A model generated the notes under the pieces. It was not told where the DNA came from. It made no database searches and worked only from the letters and a program-made list of their open reading frames with translations. From assembly GCA_950097015.1 (NCBI GenBank), contig CATNEN010000014.1, positions 620,001 through 684,000 on the forward strand: a stretch of DNA of 64,000 nt, given 5' to 3'. The DNA comes from Macrostomum hystrix. Taxonomy: Eukaryota > Platyhelminthes > Macrostomidae. Each line of letters starts with the position of its first letter. The stretch's first letter is position 1. The position numbers and the translations under genes are program-made. Of this stretch, positions 1 through 12,261 are shown in pieces.

Positions 1-349
1 CAGTAAAGCAGCGAAATGCAGCACCAACAATATTGCACTTGAAAAGCAGTTATAGCAAGCACAAGCCAGAGCATCAGTGCAATGAGAGACTGTGAGATGC
101 GGAGCTACATACGAGTACAAGTCAAAATTCGGGGCGAAAATAGAATAACTGGACTGAACAAAAAGCATTTTGGTAAGCTCTATATACGAGCTATGATACT
201 AGAAGTAGCAGAATTAACAACTGCAGTCGTGATAAATTTGCGAAAAAAGAGCGAAAGCAGAGAAAGTGCAAATAAATGAATATTTGAATGAACCGACTTA
301 AAAAGCAAATCGCAGTGGTGAGTTGCTGACCATGAGCCATGGTCACAAT
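1..349. other. no recognisable gene
   Basis: AT-rich sequence with short open frames only. I see no splice-framed exon, promoter or repeat that I can support. Confidence 0.5.
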
Positions 350-748
350 TTTCATACCCAGATTGGTCTGACACACTGACACAGATTGGTCTGACACACT
401 GACACAGATTTGTCTGACACACTGACACAGATTGGTCTGACACACTGACACAGATTGGTCTGACACACTCACCCAGATTGGTCTGACACACTGACACAGA
501 TTGGTCTGACACACTGACACAGATTGGTCTGACACACTGACACAGATTGGTCTGACACACTGACACAGATTGGTCTGACACACTCACCCAGATTGGTCTG
601 ACACACTGACACAGATTGGTCTGACACACTGACACAGATTTGTCTGACACTCACCCAGATTGGTCTGACACTCACCCAGATTGGTCTGACACTCACCCAG
701 ATTGGTCTGACACTCACCCAGATTGGTCTGACACTCACCCAGATTGGT
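350..748. repeat. tandem array, 23-bp then 21-bp units
   Basis: The core CAGATTGGTCTGACAC recurs about 18 times. Units in the left part are 23 bp (with CACTGACA after the core); from about 645 they shorten to 21 bp (with CTCACC). The change of unit length inside one array suggests two successive expansions. The unit has few stops, so long artefactual ORFs cross it. Confidence 0.9.
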
Positions 749-897
749 ATGCAGGGGTGCAGAGTTTCGGCCCAGCGCTGATTTATAAGCAGCAGCGATC
801 TGTAACCCACACGGATATTCAATTTGAATTTAACCAATCAAAGCGAACGCAGAACAAGAACGTGGAGGGCCTATCTGGGAGGCAAGACTGTCCCAGG

Positions 898-3800
898 TCA
901 GGACATGATGTTGACCAGGGCGTCGCAGAATTTCCTGGCGTCCTCGCGGTGCAGCCGCACGGCGTGACCATCGAACTCGGCTTCGCCGAGAGCGCGGCAG
1001 CCGCGGGCGGCCTCCAGCATGGCGACGCGGAAAACGTTGCGCGAGTCCTCGGCGCCCACAGGCGGCAGGCCGAGGAACACGGCGTTGAACTCGGCGGCCA
1101 CAGCTGGCCCCGGCATCTGGCAGGTAGCGAGCAGCGGCAGCTGGCTGGCCTTCCGGAACTTGGCCAGGCTGACGAAGCCCCTCTGCACCAAGCTGGCCAA
1201 CAGGTACAGCGCAGCCGGGCCCGCCTGTTCGGGCAGCGACACGAATAGGAAGGGGCCGAGGTTCACCACCGAGCCCTGGTCCAGCAGCGCTTGCACCTGC
1301 TCGGTCTGGGGTCGAAGGGGCCGCGCCAGCGTTGAGTTTTTCCCTCATGGATTATTAAGGCAAGCTCAGGTGTCCCTCAACAGCCAGCCCTGCAGCCTCA
1401 CCTGTCCGCTAAGCCAGTCGCGCACGAGGACGAGGTCGCGGCACATGGCCTCGCTGCACTCGATGCTGACGCAGTCGATGCCGGCGCAGAACTCGCCCCG
1501 GGTGAGGTGGCAGGCACAGAGCAGGGCGCAGTCAGTTGCCACCAGGGTCGGCCGGAAGGCGGCTTTGGCGGTGAAGGTGGGCAGGAAGAGCCGCTCCGGT
1601 TCCAGGTGGAACTTTTCTGCAAACGAGTTGTTGAAAAAAACTAAGTCTGAAATCGGCAACCAATCAGAATCCGAATAAACGGGAGCATTCAACAGCAGAA
1701 AAAGAAGCAGAATCCGCAGGAAGCAAGCAGGGGCAAGGCTACAGACCTGCCAGTCGGCTGAAGGTGCTCTCCAGGCCAGTCTGCAGCTGCAAGGCCATGC
1801 AGTCGAACGGCTGACGAGCTTCGCGCTGGGCGATGCCAGCGTCGGCCAGAAACTGCAACAGCCGCTGCCTGCCGCGGGAACCAAACAGCTGCAGCGTGCA
1901 GGCAGTGTGCGGACTGCAGCGCATGCAGTCCTCCAGGCACCAGTGGCGCAGCAGCCACAGGTTCAGGCAGCGGCTGAACTGCAGCTCAGCGGGGGACGAG
2001 ATGGTCTCCTACGATAGGCGAGGTTGGTGTTAGAAGCGGTAAAATGTAATAATTTCCCCTGCCGGCTGCCAATGACCGTCAGCAGCTGCTGCTGTACCTG
2101 CAGCTGGGAGTTCAGAGTGCCCGATGCGGAGGCGGACGCAGCGGAGCTGGCGTTGCGCCAGCTGGTAACGTGGGCCTGAAGGCCGCAGACGGCCTCGAAG
2201 TAGACGTCCCAGTCGATACGGCCGCTGAGCAGCTGCCAGGTGTGGCCGACGATGGCGCACCAAAGGGCCGACAGGCTGGGCCGGGATGTGCGGAAGGCCT
2301 GCTCCAACAGCAGCAGGCTGGAGGTGGGGCCGTGGAAGGTGAACTGTTCGTGCTCCAGCAGTGCGCGCTCCCGACGGTTGCGCCACTCGCGACGGGCCCG
2401 ACGTCGCTCAGCGGCGCTTAGCGCGGCCGCTGCGGCGTCCGAATCCTCGTCAGCGTCGGCATCTTCGACGTCAGAATTGTCGTCCTTTAAAAAGCAAAGC
2501 GGAAATTTTTTAGGTTAGCCCAGTGAGATCAGTGAGCAGAGGGGACTCTGGTTTGAGGACCTGGATCATTTAGGTCAGCCCAGTGAGATCAGTGAGCAGA
2601 GGGGACTCTGGTTTGAGGGCCTGGATCATTTAGGTTAGCCCAGTGAGATCAGTGAGCAGAGGGGACTCTGGTTTGAGAACCTGGATCATTTAGGTTAGCT
2701 CAGTGAGATCAGTGAGCAGAGGGGACTCTGGTTTGAGGGCCTGGATCATTTAGGTCAGCCCAGTGAGATCAGTGAGCAGAGGGGACTCTGGTTTGAGGGC
2801 CTGGACCATTTAGGTCAGCCCAGTGAGATCAGTGAGCAGAGGGGACTCTGGTTTGAGGGCCTGGATCATTTAGGTTAGCACAGTGAGATCAGTGAGCAGA
2901 GGGGACTCTGGTTTGAGGGCCTGGACCATTTAGGTTAGCCCAGTGAGATCAGTGAGCAGAGGGGACTCTGGTTTGAGGGCCTGGATCATTTAGGTTAGCA
3001 CAGTGAGATCAGTGAGCAGAGGGGACTCTGGTTTGAGGGCCTGGACCATTTAGGTTAGCCCAGTGAGATCAGTGAGCAGAGGGGACTCTGGTTTGAGAAC
3101 CTGGATCATTTAGGTTAGCTCAGTGAGATCAGTGAGCAGAGGGGACTCTGGTTTGAGGGCCTGGATCATTTAGGTCAGCCCAGTGAGATCAGTGAGCAGA
3201 GGGGACTCTGGTTTGAGGGCCTGGACCATTTAGGTCAGCCCAGTGAGATCAGTGAGCAGAGGGGACTCTGGTTTGAGGGCCTGGATCATTTAGGTTAGCA
3301 CAGTGAGATCAGTGAGCAGAGGGGACTCTGGTTTGAGGGCCTGGACCATTTAGGTTAGCCCAGTGAGATCAGTGAGCAGAGGGGACTCTGGTTTGAGGGC
3401 CTGGATCATTTAGGTCAGCCCAGTGAGATCAGTGAGCAGAGGGGACTCTGGTTTGAGGGCCTGGATCACTAGGGTTAGTGCATTCGTGCAGTTTCAAACG
3501 CACATCGGAGTCGTGGAAGACCACATCGAAGGGCGGCACGACCACATCCTCGGCCTCGCTGACCACCAGGTGCACCTGCTGCTGGTTGTAATAGTTGCTG
3601 ATGTGAAACGGCCTGTGCGAGTCGATAACGTAGAAATGGAAGTCCGCCGGCGGCTGCAGCGTGTCCCACAGATCGATTGGGGCGCCGCAGTTCACCAGAA
3701 CACCGAACGACACCTGCGGATGGAGGCAGAAGAGCTTCAAGCTAATCTGGGATGATGGACCTGGGATCTCAGGTGTTGGAGGAGGAGGGATTTTGGAAAC

Positions 3801-6636
3801 TCTGGGATCTCAGGTGTTGGAGGAGGGATTATGGCAAACTTGGATCTCAGGTGCTGGAGGAGGGATTATGGCAAACTTGGATCTCAGGTGCTGGAGGAGG
3901 GATTATGGCAAACTTGGATCTCTGGTGTTGGAGGAGGAGGGATTTTGGCAAACTGGGCAATTTTGGCAACATCTCAGATGTTGGAGGTCGGCAGTCGGAC
4001 AAGCTGGCCTGTGGACCTGGGATACTGCAGGAGTGAGGTGGGCTAACTGGGATCTCAGATGTTGGAGGAGGGATTTTGGCAAACTGAGATCTCAGGTGTT
4101 GGAGGTCGGCAGTCGGACAAGCTGGCCTGTGGACCTGGGATTGTGGTAGCGTGGGTCTGCTCAGTTGCTCCGCTTAGTGTAATGTACAGTGCAGGTGTAC
4201 ACCTGCACGCGCAAGTGTGATTGGCTGACGTCAGACAACCTTTATTGCTGGCCAGCTATGTTAAATACAAGCTCTCTGCCTTTGGGGGGGTCTTACCCCC
4301 GAAGTGGAGTTTTCACAGTGGCGACGAATCTGAAACGATCCTGCGCGAATGAGTAGTGCAAGTGCACTAGGGCTTGTCGGCCCATACGAAGAAGGCTCTG
4401 AGCCGTGGCATATGTACCAAGCAAGGTTAGAACAATATTTTGTTGCCAATGATGTCACTGAGGAAGCGAAAAAGCGAGCGATTCTGCTGAGTTCATGCGG
4501 CAAGAAAGTCTTCCATCTGGCCTTCAGTCTTCTGTCACCTGCACAGCCATCAGCCAAGAGCTACACCGAAATTTCCGAAGCACTGAAGAGCCATTTCGAG
4601 CGTGAGGAGTCCGAGATCGTCCATCGTTACCGGTTCTACACCAGAAATCGCAGGGAAGGTGAGGGCGTCGCTGACTTCGTCGCAGACCACCGAGACCTGG
4701 CTCGCGACTGCAAGTTCGGCGACAGCCTGACTTCAATGCTTCGCGACAGGCTGGTGCTGGGAATCAACAACGACAGCGCTCAGCGGCGGCTGCTGGCGGA
4801 GCCCGATCTCACTCTAGCGAAGGCTTTGAAGCTGGCCCTGGCCCACGAGTCAGCCGCCAAGGGCTGCCAGCTGGTGTCGGGAGCGAGTAAGCCAGATCCA
4901 GTCAGTCAGGAGTCCGTCAGCATTGTCAAGCAACAGCAGAAGTCATCTTTGACAAGGAAGTGCTTCAGGTGCCTGTCAACGAAGCATCGCGCTAATAAGT
5001 GCCCGTTCGCCACCCAGAAGTGCTAAAAGTGCTCAAAGACCGGCCACACTGCGACTGCCTGCAAATCCCAGTCGAAGGACGATAGAAGAGAGGCTCTGCA
5101 GATGCAGGACGGCGAGGAAAAAGACAGCTGCGAGGGGGAAACGGCCCACGCTCTGTACCAGCTGTCCGGCAAGCGGGTGTCGAAGGTTCCGCCAATAACA
5201 ACGACGGTGCGCATCAATGGCCGACCTGTTGTCATGGAAGTGGACACCGGAGCCTCCGTGTCCCTTGTATCTTCGAAGACATACAGGACCGTGCCTAACT
5301 CTCAGCCAGCACTGCAGCCTGCGTCCATGCAGCTTCGAACATACTCCGGTGAGAAAGTGCCAATTGAAGGCTGCATCTGCGTTGCTGTGGAAGCTGCTGA
5401 AGCACCGCCCAAGCCACTCAGCCTCCTTGTGGTTGCCGGCTGCGGATCCGACCTGCTCGGAAGAGACTGGCTGTCCGAGTTGCGGCTCGACTGGAGATCA
5501 ATCAAGCAGGTGGCAGCTGCTCCTGAGGTGTCGCCCAGACTGCAGCAGCTGCTCGATAAGTACAGCGATGTTTTTTCGCCTGAGCTAGGGAAGTACAACG
5601 GACCGCCAGTGAGTTTGAATATGAAACCCGATGCTCAACCTCGCTTTATGAAGGCCAGGAATCTCCCCTTTACTTTGAAGGACAAGGTGGAGAGCCAACT
5701 GAACCGCGAGATTGAACAAAGAATCCTGGTGCCCGTACAGCACTCCGAGTACGCATCGCCGGTGGTGCCAGTGCTCAATTCCGACGGCTCTGTGAGGGTC
5801 TGCGCCGACTTCAAGCAGACCGTCAACCCGAACGTGGAGCCTGACTCATATCCTCTGCCGCGGATCGAAGAGCTGTTCGCGAAGCTGACTGGTGGGCGGC
5901 TCTTCACTAAGCTCGACTTGTCGCAGGCGTACATGCAGCTGCCACTCGATGAGACCCCCCCAAAGGCTCAAGGCAATTTCAATTTTTCAATTTCAACAGC
6001 AGGAGTGAGGTGGGCTAACTGGGATCTCAGGTGTTGGAGGTCGGCAGTCGGACAAGCTGGCCTGTGGACCTGGGATACAGCAGGAGTGAGGTGGGCAAAC
6101 TGGGATCTCAGGTGTTGGAGGTCGGCAGTCGGACAAGCTGGCCTGTGGACCTGGGATACAGCAGGAGTGAGGTGGGCTAACTGGGATGTTACTGGCAGAG
6201 CATTCACTTACACCTTCGCAGTTTTCTCTGAACTTCTCTTTCACTTCCAGATAGTTGGCCACAGGCAGCAGGGTGTAGAGGATGTGCTGGCATTTGAAGA
6301 GGCTCTGCATTGCAGCAAGGGCATTGGGGGTGGACAGATAAACTTGCAGACGTCAAAAAAATCACAAAATATTTCAAGACAGAAAATTTGTCATGAGACC
6401 TTACCTGCAGAATCTTCCAGGCACAGACACCTTCGGGATCGAGGCTAACGAAGACCAGCACTCTCTGGAGTGAAGTATTTAATATACTACTGTAACACAC
6501 TAGATTACTTAAAGTAGCTTAGATTAGAAAGGCTGTGTAACTCTCTAGCCCATGTAACTCTATAACCATGTAATTTTGCACTTACTTCGCCACTTAGGTA
6601 CTCCTGGATGATTTCAACAAAGTTTTTGCAAAGCAT
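898..6636 (-). CDS. CDC45: CDC45, DNA replication initiation/helicase cofactor (8 exons)
   Basis: CDC45 is the RecJ-like subunit of the CMG replicative helicase (CDC45-MCM2-7-GINS) and acts in the nucleus at origins and forks. Exons by splice motif and phase: 6586-6636, 6405-6464, 6212-6304, 3504-3713, 2098-2484, 1747-2008, 1402-1616, 898-1305. All phases agree and the sum is 561 codons, close to the ~566 of the human protein. Family-like stretches include RVLVFVSLDPEG in exon 2, LVNCGAPIDLWDTLQP and DSHRP in exon 4, the acidic linker followed by RREWRNRRE in exon 5, LQFLADAGI in exon 6, and GPFLFVSL with the C-terminal block in exon 8. The start is the only Met before the first GTAAGT donor. 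Intron 3 (2.5 kb) carries an antisense Gypsy element and intron 4 a 60-bp satellite. The exact end of exon 4 (GAT/GTGCGT) is the least certain junction. Confidence 0.93.
2518..3478. repeat. 60-bp satellite, 16 copies, in CDC45 intron 4
   Basis: Sixteen nearly identical 60-bp units run head to tail (each begins CAGTGAGATCAGTGAGCAGA). Only four or five positions vary (for example GGATC/GGACC and GTTAGCC/GTCAGCC/GTTAGCA). The array fills almost the whole of intron 4, starting about 34 bp from exon 5 and ending about 25 bp from exon 4. Confidence 0.95.
3738..4141. repeat. degenerate tandem array in CDC45 intron 3, left part
   Basis: Repeats of GGGATCTCAGGTGTTGGAGG with two longer variants that include GTCGGCAGTCGGACAAGC and a GTGGACCTGGGA tail. 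The same unit resumes at 5998, so the Gypsy-type insertion at 4142-5997 split one array. Confidence 0.85.
4142..5997 (+). mobile_element. Ty3/Gypsy-type LTR element, 3'-truncated, antisense in CDC45 intron 3
   Basis: Starts with TG (TGTGGTAGCG) directly after array sequence that matches the array on the far side. A candidate 5' LTR (4142 to about 4318, ending TTTTCACA) is followed by TGGCGACGAATC, a plausible primer-binding region. Gag, protease and the start of reverse transcriptase follow, then the element stops near 5966 in a short T/A-rich run before the array resumes. The rest of pol and the 3' LTR are missing, so it cannot move by itself. Confidence 0.8.
4349..5966 (+). pseudogene. Gypsy-type gag-pol remnant, broken by a stop and truncated
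   Basis: A retroelement capsid-like Gag region is followed by a zinc knuckle (CFRCLSTKHRANKC, about residue 205). An in-frame TAA at 5024-5026 falls at the start of what looks like the second knuckle, and the same frame continues without another stop. Downstream is an aspartic protease motif (VDTGASVSLVS, around 5245-5275), then the N-terminal fingers and palm start of a Gypsy-clade reverse transcriptase (FTKLDLSQAYMQL, around 5905-5940). The YxDD box, RNase H and integrase are absent because the element is truncated. A read-through stop is possible in principle, but its place between two knuckles favours a mutation. Confidence 0.8.
5998..6195. repeat. tandem array in CDC45 intron 3, right part
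   Basis: Two and a half copies of the ~75-bp unit (GCAGGAGTGAGGTGGGC ... GTGGACCTGGGATA), the same unit as at 3985-4141. It ends 17 bp from exon 3 of CDC45. Confidence 0.85.
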
Positions 6637-7246
6637 TTTTGGCAGCAATTTTCTGGAAGGAAGACGATGTGTAGCAGAATTGAAGATGTATTGCTAAGGA
6701 TGTGGTGGTTTAAGTACAGAAACATATATAGCACACTGCACTGAAATACTGTTCATAGCTGTCAAGTTTATCAAGTCTGTCAGGATTATTTATCTAGATT
6801 GGATTTAGTCATATTGTATATTCTATAAAATTGGTCATACCACATTAGCCCAACACAAGCTAAGCAGCCTGCTTTGTACATGTACACAAGGAGTATAGCT
6901 AGCTTTAACTAGAAAAAGCATATATTCCTGGTTTGCACTAGCCAATGTTTTAGCCTAGACCTAAAAACTAAGACTTGACCCCACCAACTACCTACCCAAG
7001 CTAGCTAATCAATGGTAGATTGCCAGACAATGCAACTTATTTGGCCCTAACAAAATTTCAGCAATTTAAGGTCTAAGTGATTAGCTATAGAAAAATACAT
7101 TTATTTTAGCCTCATTATATATAAATATCATTTATATTTTTTTATTGATATTTTCTTTTTCTTTTATTGTTTGGAGGGCCTGATCTAGCCAGCTTTTATT
7201 GGCAGGGATAATCTAATTTTCTTTAACAACCTTAAATAATTTTGGC

Positions 7247-7615
7247 CTAAAATAATAATAATTGTAGGAGGGCTACAAGAAATGAAATGGTACATCTTTG
7301 TTAACACTAGAGCTACAGCCAGCAAGGAGGCAATTATGAACATCTACCCAACTTGCTGACTCCTAAGCACATAGGCACACAGATACTATATGTAAGCACA
7401 TGCTCACATAGGTATACACAGGTGTGTACATGCCCTGACTTTCTCTTAGGGCAGTGTACACTTTCACTGTGTCTTGGTGGCTAGCCTCTTAAGGTTTTAA
7501 ACTATACAACAAGCCCCCAAGCCTTTTTTATATTTTAACTATAAATTTGGCCATATAGAATCAAGCTCAAGGACCTTGGTACAAGATGTAAACACATTAG
7601 ACCACTATGCCATTC
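7247..7615 (-). mobile_element. old copy of tRNA-derived SINE (reverse orientation)
   Basis: Read on the minus strand, this is a diverged copy of the SINE at 26428, 44302 and 50545. It has the tRNA-like head near 7600, then the CTTGGGGGCTTGTT and AGTGTACACTGCC-type body motifs, GCCTCCTTGCTGGC, AGTGTTAAC and a GAGGGC...AATTATTATTATT tail (plus strand AATAATAATAATTG at 7247). The heavy divergence says it is the oldest of the four copies. Confidence 0.7.
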
Positions 7616-7860
7616 ACCCCCTGTCCCCTAGATTTTAATAGACAGGCCTGGCCTAGGCTAGGCATGGCCATGGGCCTTACTGCTTTAGTAAGCTAGAAGA
7701 TAGCAGTAGCTAGCAAGTAGCTAGCTTACTAAAAGATTGTACTTTGTAGCCTTTTATCTTGAAGCTAGGTTTTACTTGATTAGCTTTGATTTAAGAACCA
7801 GAATTGTATGCAATATTAGGTCAAATTATAACAGAACTAGTTTAGCTTAGCCTTGAAATG

Positions 7861-8026
7861 TTGATTTTACATTGGGGGAGTCTCAAGCACATCTTATCTC
7901 AATCTTGTTTGTCCGAAAAAATTGCCACCTCAACCCAAAAACGTTGATTTTACGTTGGGGGAGTCTCAAGCACATCTTATCTCGGTCTCGTTTGTCCGAA
8001 AAAATTGCCACCTCAACCCAATTTTT
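7861..8026. repeat. 82-bp direct duplication
   Basis: Two copies of about 82 bp starting TTGATTTTACRTTGGGGGAG and ending GCCACCTCAACCCA. They differ at only a few positions. Confidence 0.85.
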
Positions 8027-9978
8027 CCAGACTGCACTTCGACCTAACTAGAGTAAATCTAGCTAATAATAGAGTAAACATTTATTAATTGTCTAAATTT
8101 TAATAAAACTGAGCCAATATTTTTATTGATAAAGGAAATATGACAAAAAGGCATACAAAGGCATGACATACAATAATTTAAAATAAAGAGTGGATAGAAC
8201 TACCCCCAACTATTGGAACTATCAGTTCAAATAATATAACTGATTAATTAAATTAAACATAGTCATAACTCATAGTCATAGGTAGTTGACAGTTAGACAG
8301 TTGTTAAACTGAACATAAGGCCTATGGCTAGTGCAAAGGCAGCACAACATAAATAAAAAAATTTTATTAGGGCATGGGCTGAAACAATGAAGAGTCGACC
8401 ATGTGCACGACATGTCTACAGTGATTTTTCTGTACTGCAGTAGTTTAGATTCATAATATTGTTTTTATATTATATTTCATTTTGAATTCCGTGTATTCTA
8501 ATTTCTAATTTAGTAAAAACCTATATCTATTGTTGTGAATGTCAAGCCAAGCCAAGTACAGGTAGGCAGCAGGCTAGCTAAAGCCAGGTCCAGATAGTTC
8601 ATCAAAAAATGCAAGTTTTAGGCAGAAACCACTCACTGAAACCAGAGATAGTGTGTGCAAGAGGTAGATGTCTCCTAGTAAGTATTTAAATTGTGCACGT
8701 GGTCCGAGCGTCACGGGCGTCACGGCACGCTTAAGAAGAAATTAAAGTCACGCTGTTTTCCGTTACAAACGATTAAACAAAGGGTTTACAATTTGAATCG
8801 CTGGAAAGTCATACTCGGAGTCAAATAGGCTGAAATTGCAATTTAAATGCCAACTGTAGCTGCAAAAAGGTTTTTTTACCTAAGTATTTGCACATTTTTT
8901 AACTTAAAAATGAGCTCATGGCAACGGATTCGTGCTCTTGGTTACATCGTCTCGTGTTGTAGATACCGCGACGAGCTGTGCCGAAGCCCATGTTGAAAAT
9001 AATTACCAGACAAAGTGACCTGTTTACAGCTTCCAGCTTGCTCCATCACCCTCCCAAAGTACATTTACTGAGGAATAACCGCCGAACCAATGATATGTAA
9101 CCCCTGAGCATCTTGATGATCTCATGAATAGCATAGATTTCACATTAAGGCCCACCCATAGCAACATGCGTCAGTAGGTGTATGAGTAGAAGATTGTCGA
9201 AGAACCTTTGCAAAATTTACCAAAAGTTAATCCTAAATGATGCAGTTTGATTCATACAAGCCTGGCGTGTGTGTTCGAAGCTGTATAAGCTATATCACAG
9301 CAGCGCCACCGCTTCTGGTATCGGAATATAAGCCTTACCGCCGACATGGGCTTCAGATTGTGTATGTTTGCGATCGAGCTCGTGTTTGCGATCTATTGCG
9401 ATTTGGCTTGTGATGTCTGCGGTTTATTTTTGTGTTCTTGGGTTTCACTCTGCGATTCTCTTATTTAAACAGTAGCCCAGCACTGGTGCAGAAAAAACTC
9501 TGCGCCAAAATTTAATAATATTACTAACCAACTAAGGGTATGCTTGAAAAAATCAGATCCTGTTATCTCTACTGCCTACCTGTCATTTTTCTGTTTGATC
9601 TACTGAGCTATCTATAATTAGTTTAATATAATCATATAAGTAGTGTTTATTGCTATGCAGTTGAGTAATTTATTTTAAATATGCACATAAGAGTTGCATT
9701 TTAGTTATTTAAAATGTTAGATAAAAGAACTCCCAAAGGCGTATTCACAAATTTGTCAATTATCATGCGAAAAAACTGGTGATTAAGCAATCAGCCCCAG
9801 CCAATCAGAGAGCTAGTAGCAGTGATTTTCGCAGTAGTGGTGGACTGACAGCCAATCAAAGCAGCAACCAAATAAAGGCAGAAACACGGAAAAACTCGAA
9901 TAGCCAAAGCATTCAAGCTGTCCTGTTCAAGCAGGCTGCCTTTGGCAGGCTACGGGCGGTAAATAGTCTTCCACAATG

Positions 9979-11692
9979 TCAGGCCCGGCTCCACAGCTCC
10001 CCCTGCAGCGCGGCCACAGACTGTGGCAGTGCAGCGAACCGCAGTAGCCGACAGCGGCTGTCAGCCGTGATGAACACCGTCTGGCACCAGCTGACTGCAA
10101 ACTGGCACTCCGCCAGGCAGCCGATGCGACTGTGCAGCTGTCCCAGCCTGCTTGTCTCCACTGAGAAGCTCGGGTGTACCTTCACCAGAGGAGCTGAGGC
10201 ACTGGAGATCCTTTTATAGCTGCTATCATCTGAAATCAGATGGAGGGTATTGAAAGCTTAGTGCAATAGAGGAAGCTAATTAGATCCCTGGCTGTCGGAA
10301 CTTTTATCGCAAATATTTGCTCATTTGTGTGCAGAAAGTTTTATAGCCCAACGTCTCTGAAGTATTTGGTTCGTATCCGCTTCAAACATTTATTCTACGA
10401 GCAATAAAGAGCTTTTTCCCTAAATGCCAAGTTAGTTTTCAAAGTGCGCAAAATTTGTCGGAATGCGAAGGATGCTCAAGAGGCAGCCTCATCGCTTCTC
10501 ACTCATCCTCTCTCCTCGATGTCTTCAATACGCTCGTAGATAGGAAACTCTTGACATTTTGAAGAGTTCTCATGTGCTTCTTCGACGTGGGATACCCCAC
10601 GTGTCAGTGCCATATGGCAGCAATGTCAACTAGAACAAATTGAATTCGATGTTCTGCCTGCATTGACGCATGCTTTTTTAGCTCCTGACCCAAGGCATCG
10701 ATGCATCAACTAGTATCAACTTGGCGATCCCGTACACATCGTGCCCCTGTTCATAACTGGTCTGAACCGAGCAGTCAGCCCGGCCTGCGCCCGGAGGTCG
10801 CCCCCCACTGCCCGGACTTTGGAAGACACCCACCAGCGGTGCTACCTGGACGCCGCGGTCGATACAGACTACGCGGTCACCTGAGTCCTTAGACGTCTCC
10901 TTTTCGAACTGGTGACCGCCGTGGGCCGCGAATTGGCCTCCGTATCGACGTATCGCGAACGCTGATAAAAAAACTAAGGAAAAAAGTCAGCACCAAAACG
11001 CACAGATATGAGAGAAAGAATTTAAAAGAGCAAACAGCAAACGGCTTATGTAGATTCACAAGAAAACATGCGCAGCATGAGCTACAAGAGATCATCTCAA
11101 TGTATGAACTCTCCGTCTCCAAAAATGCATTGCTTGCCAGGCTTTTGCTCGGGTGTATGGGGCTGTGAAGAAATCCTTGCAGTCTCCATCACCTCGAAAA
11201 ACCTGTCAAGCTAATAGACAGCTCGCGCTAAGCTTTCGTGTTCTGATTCACCAAACACCTGGAGCAATGCTCACCCAAGTAGCGGATCTCGAACATGGAG
11301 TTCCGAAAGGACTGCCCGCACTTCTGTGCCGCATTTCCCGTGCAGCTCCAGGTGCACTGCGACTCGAGAGCCGGGCCGTAGGTGCCGTAGGTGAAGTCGC
11401 AGGAACAGAAGGAGCCGTACTGCACACCGAAGTAGGTGAAGCCTCCTAGCGAGCAGATCTGGCTGCACATCTCGTGCGTCATTCCAGCTATCGAGGTCAG
11501 GCCTTCGGCAATGTTGGACACTGGATACGGACCAAGGCTGGTCAGTCCCTTCAGGCCCACCAGGTCGCGAGCGCTTGCCGGACCCTCCACGTAGCAGCCG
11601 AGGTAGCGGAAGGTCAACTGTCGTGCGGCCTCCGACTGTGGTGCCAGTAAAGCGAACAGCAGCAGCATTTTGAGAACAGCCTGTCGAGACAT
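9979..11692 (-). CDS. secreted WSC + PAN-like domain protein (2 exons, 210 aa)
   Basis: Exon 1 11275-11692 and exon 2 9979-10193 join in phase 1 (donor GTGAGC, acceptor GTGCCTCAG). The start is the first Met, followed by a hydrophobic signal peptide (LKMLLLFALLAPQSEA). Residues about 30-138 form a WSC domain: GCYVEG, MTHEMCSQIC, YFGVQYGSFCSC, then SCTGNAAQKCGQ, with the usual cysteine order. WSC domains are cysteine-rich extracellular modules, often carbohydrate-binding. Exon 2 encodes about 70 residues with the pattern CLAEC...WCQ...CRLL, resembling a PAN/Apple-like module although short; this assignment is weaker. There is no transmembrane segment, so the protein is probably secreted. A damaged copy of exon 2 lies upstream at 12262-12462. 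Confidence 0.8.
10194..11274. other. intron of the WSC gene, nothing else recognised
   Basis: The 1.08-kb intron contains short open frames without domain resemblance and a small palindrome (ACGTGGGATACCCCACGT) near 10583. No repeat array is present, unlike most long introns of this window. Confidence 0.5.
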
Positions 11693-12261
11693 CTCTGTGA
11701 AGCTGACACTTTTGTCCCTCTTTTAATGCAAGCAGAGCGAGCGGCGCTTCTAACGTGTCGTCTAAATAGCGGCTGCATTATTAAGCCCAACCAATGAAAG
11801 ATGGTGTGTCTCCAACCAACAGATAGTCTTTAGAGAAGGCATTAATCAAGAAAATACGAGTATAAAATGCAGAACAGTTCTCCCTGCTGTGATCTTTCAG
11901 CCAGCTTCGATTTAGCTGCACTAGGCTCACATCACTTCACAAATTTGCCTGAGTCAATATGGATGAAATTTCGTCTGTAAGATGCTTATATACGCGTAGA
12001 ATACCTGATATTAAATTTGATAAAGAATTAACGAGAGCTGCTTTGGAGTCATTTACTCCGACAGTCTCTATGAAATCAAACTTTACGAATTCACGCCAAA
12101 ATCTTCCATTGAAATCGCCCACTCATTCTAGCTCGTGTTTAATGCGGCTCATTCTTCAAAACACGAGCCCAAAACTGAAGTCCGAGAAAGTGCCACAGTG
12201 CGTTAACACGAGAAACTCGAAGTTACGAGAGCTACTCGTAAAAGTCTGCTTCTCGGAGCCA

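Larger units (their letters stand above)
6637..9978. other. AT-rich intergenic region, no gene found
   Basis: Between the CDC45 start codon and the WSC gene's stop I find no exon with coherent coding sense. It holds an old SINE copy (7247-7615) and a short duplication (7861-8026). Short GGCCTA/CTAGCT words are frequent. CDC45 promoter elements must lie just above 6636, but I see no convincing motif. TTTATT at about 9668 is a possible minus-strand AATAAA for the WSC gene. Confidence 0.6.

Noticed and set aside
640-1248. 202-codon plus-strand frame and other plus-strand frames over 0.9-2.4 kb
   Set aside because: Antisense shadows of GC-rich CDC45 exons and of the first array.
2518-3478. CRISPR-like array
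   Set aside because: Direct 60-bp repeats without spacers in a eukaryotic intron; no cas genes. The same holds for all other arrays.
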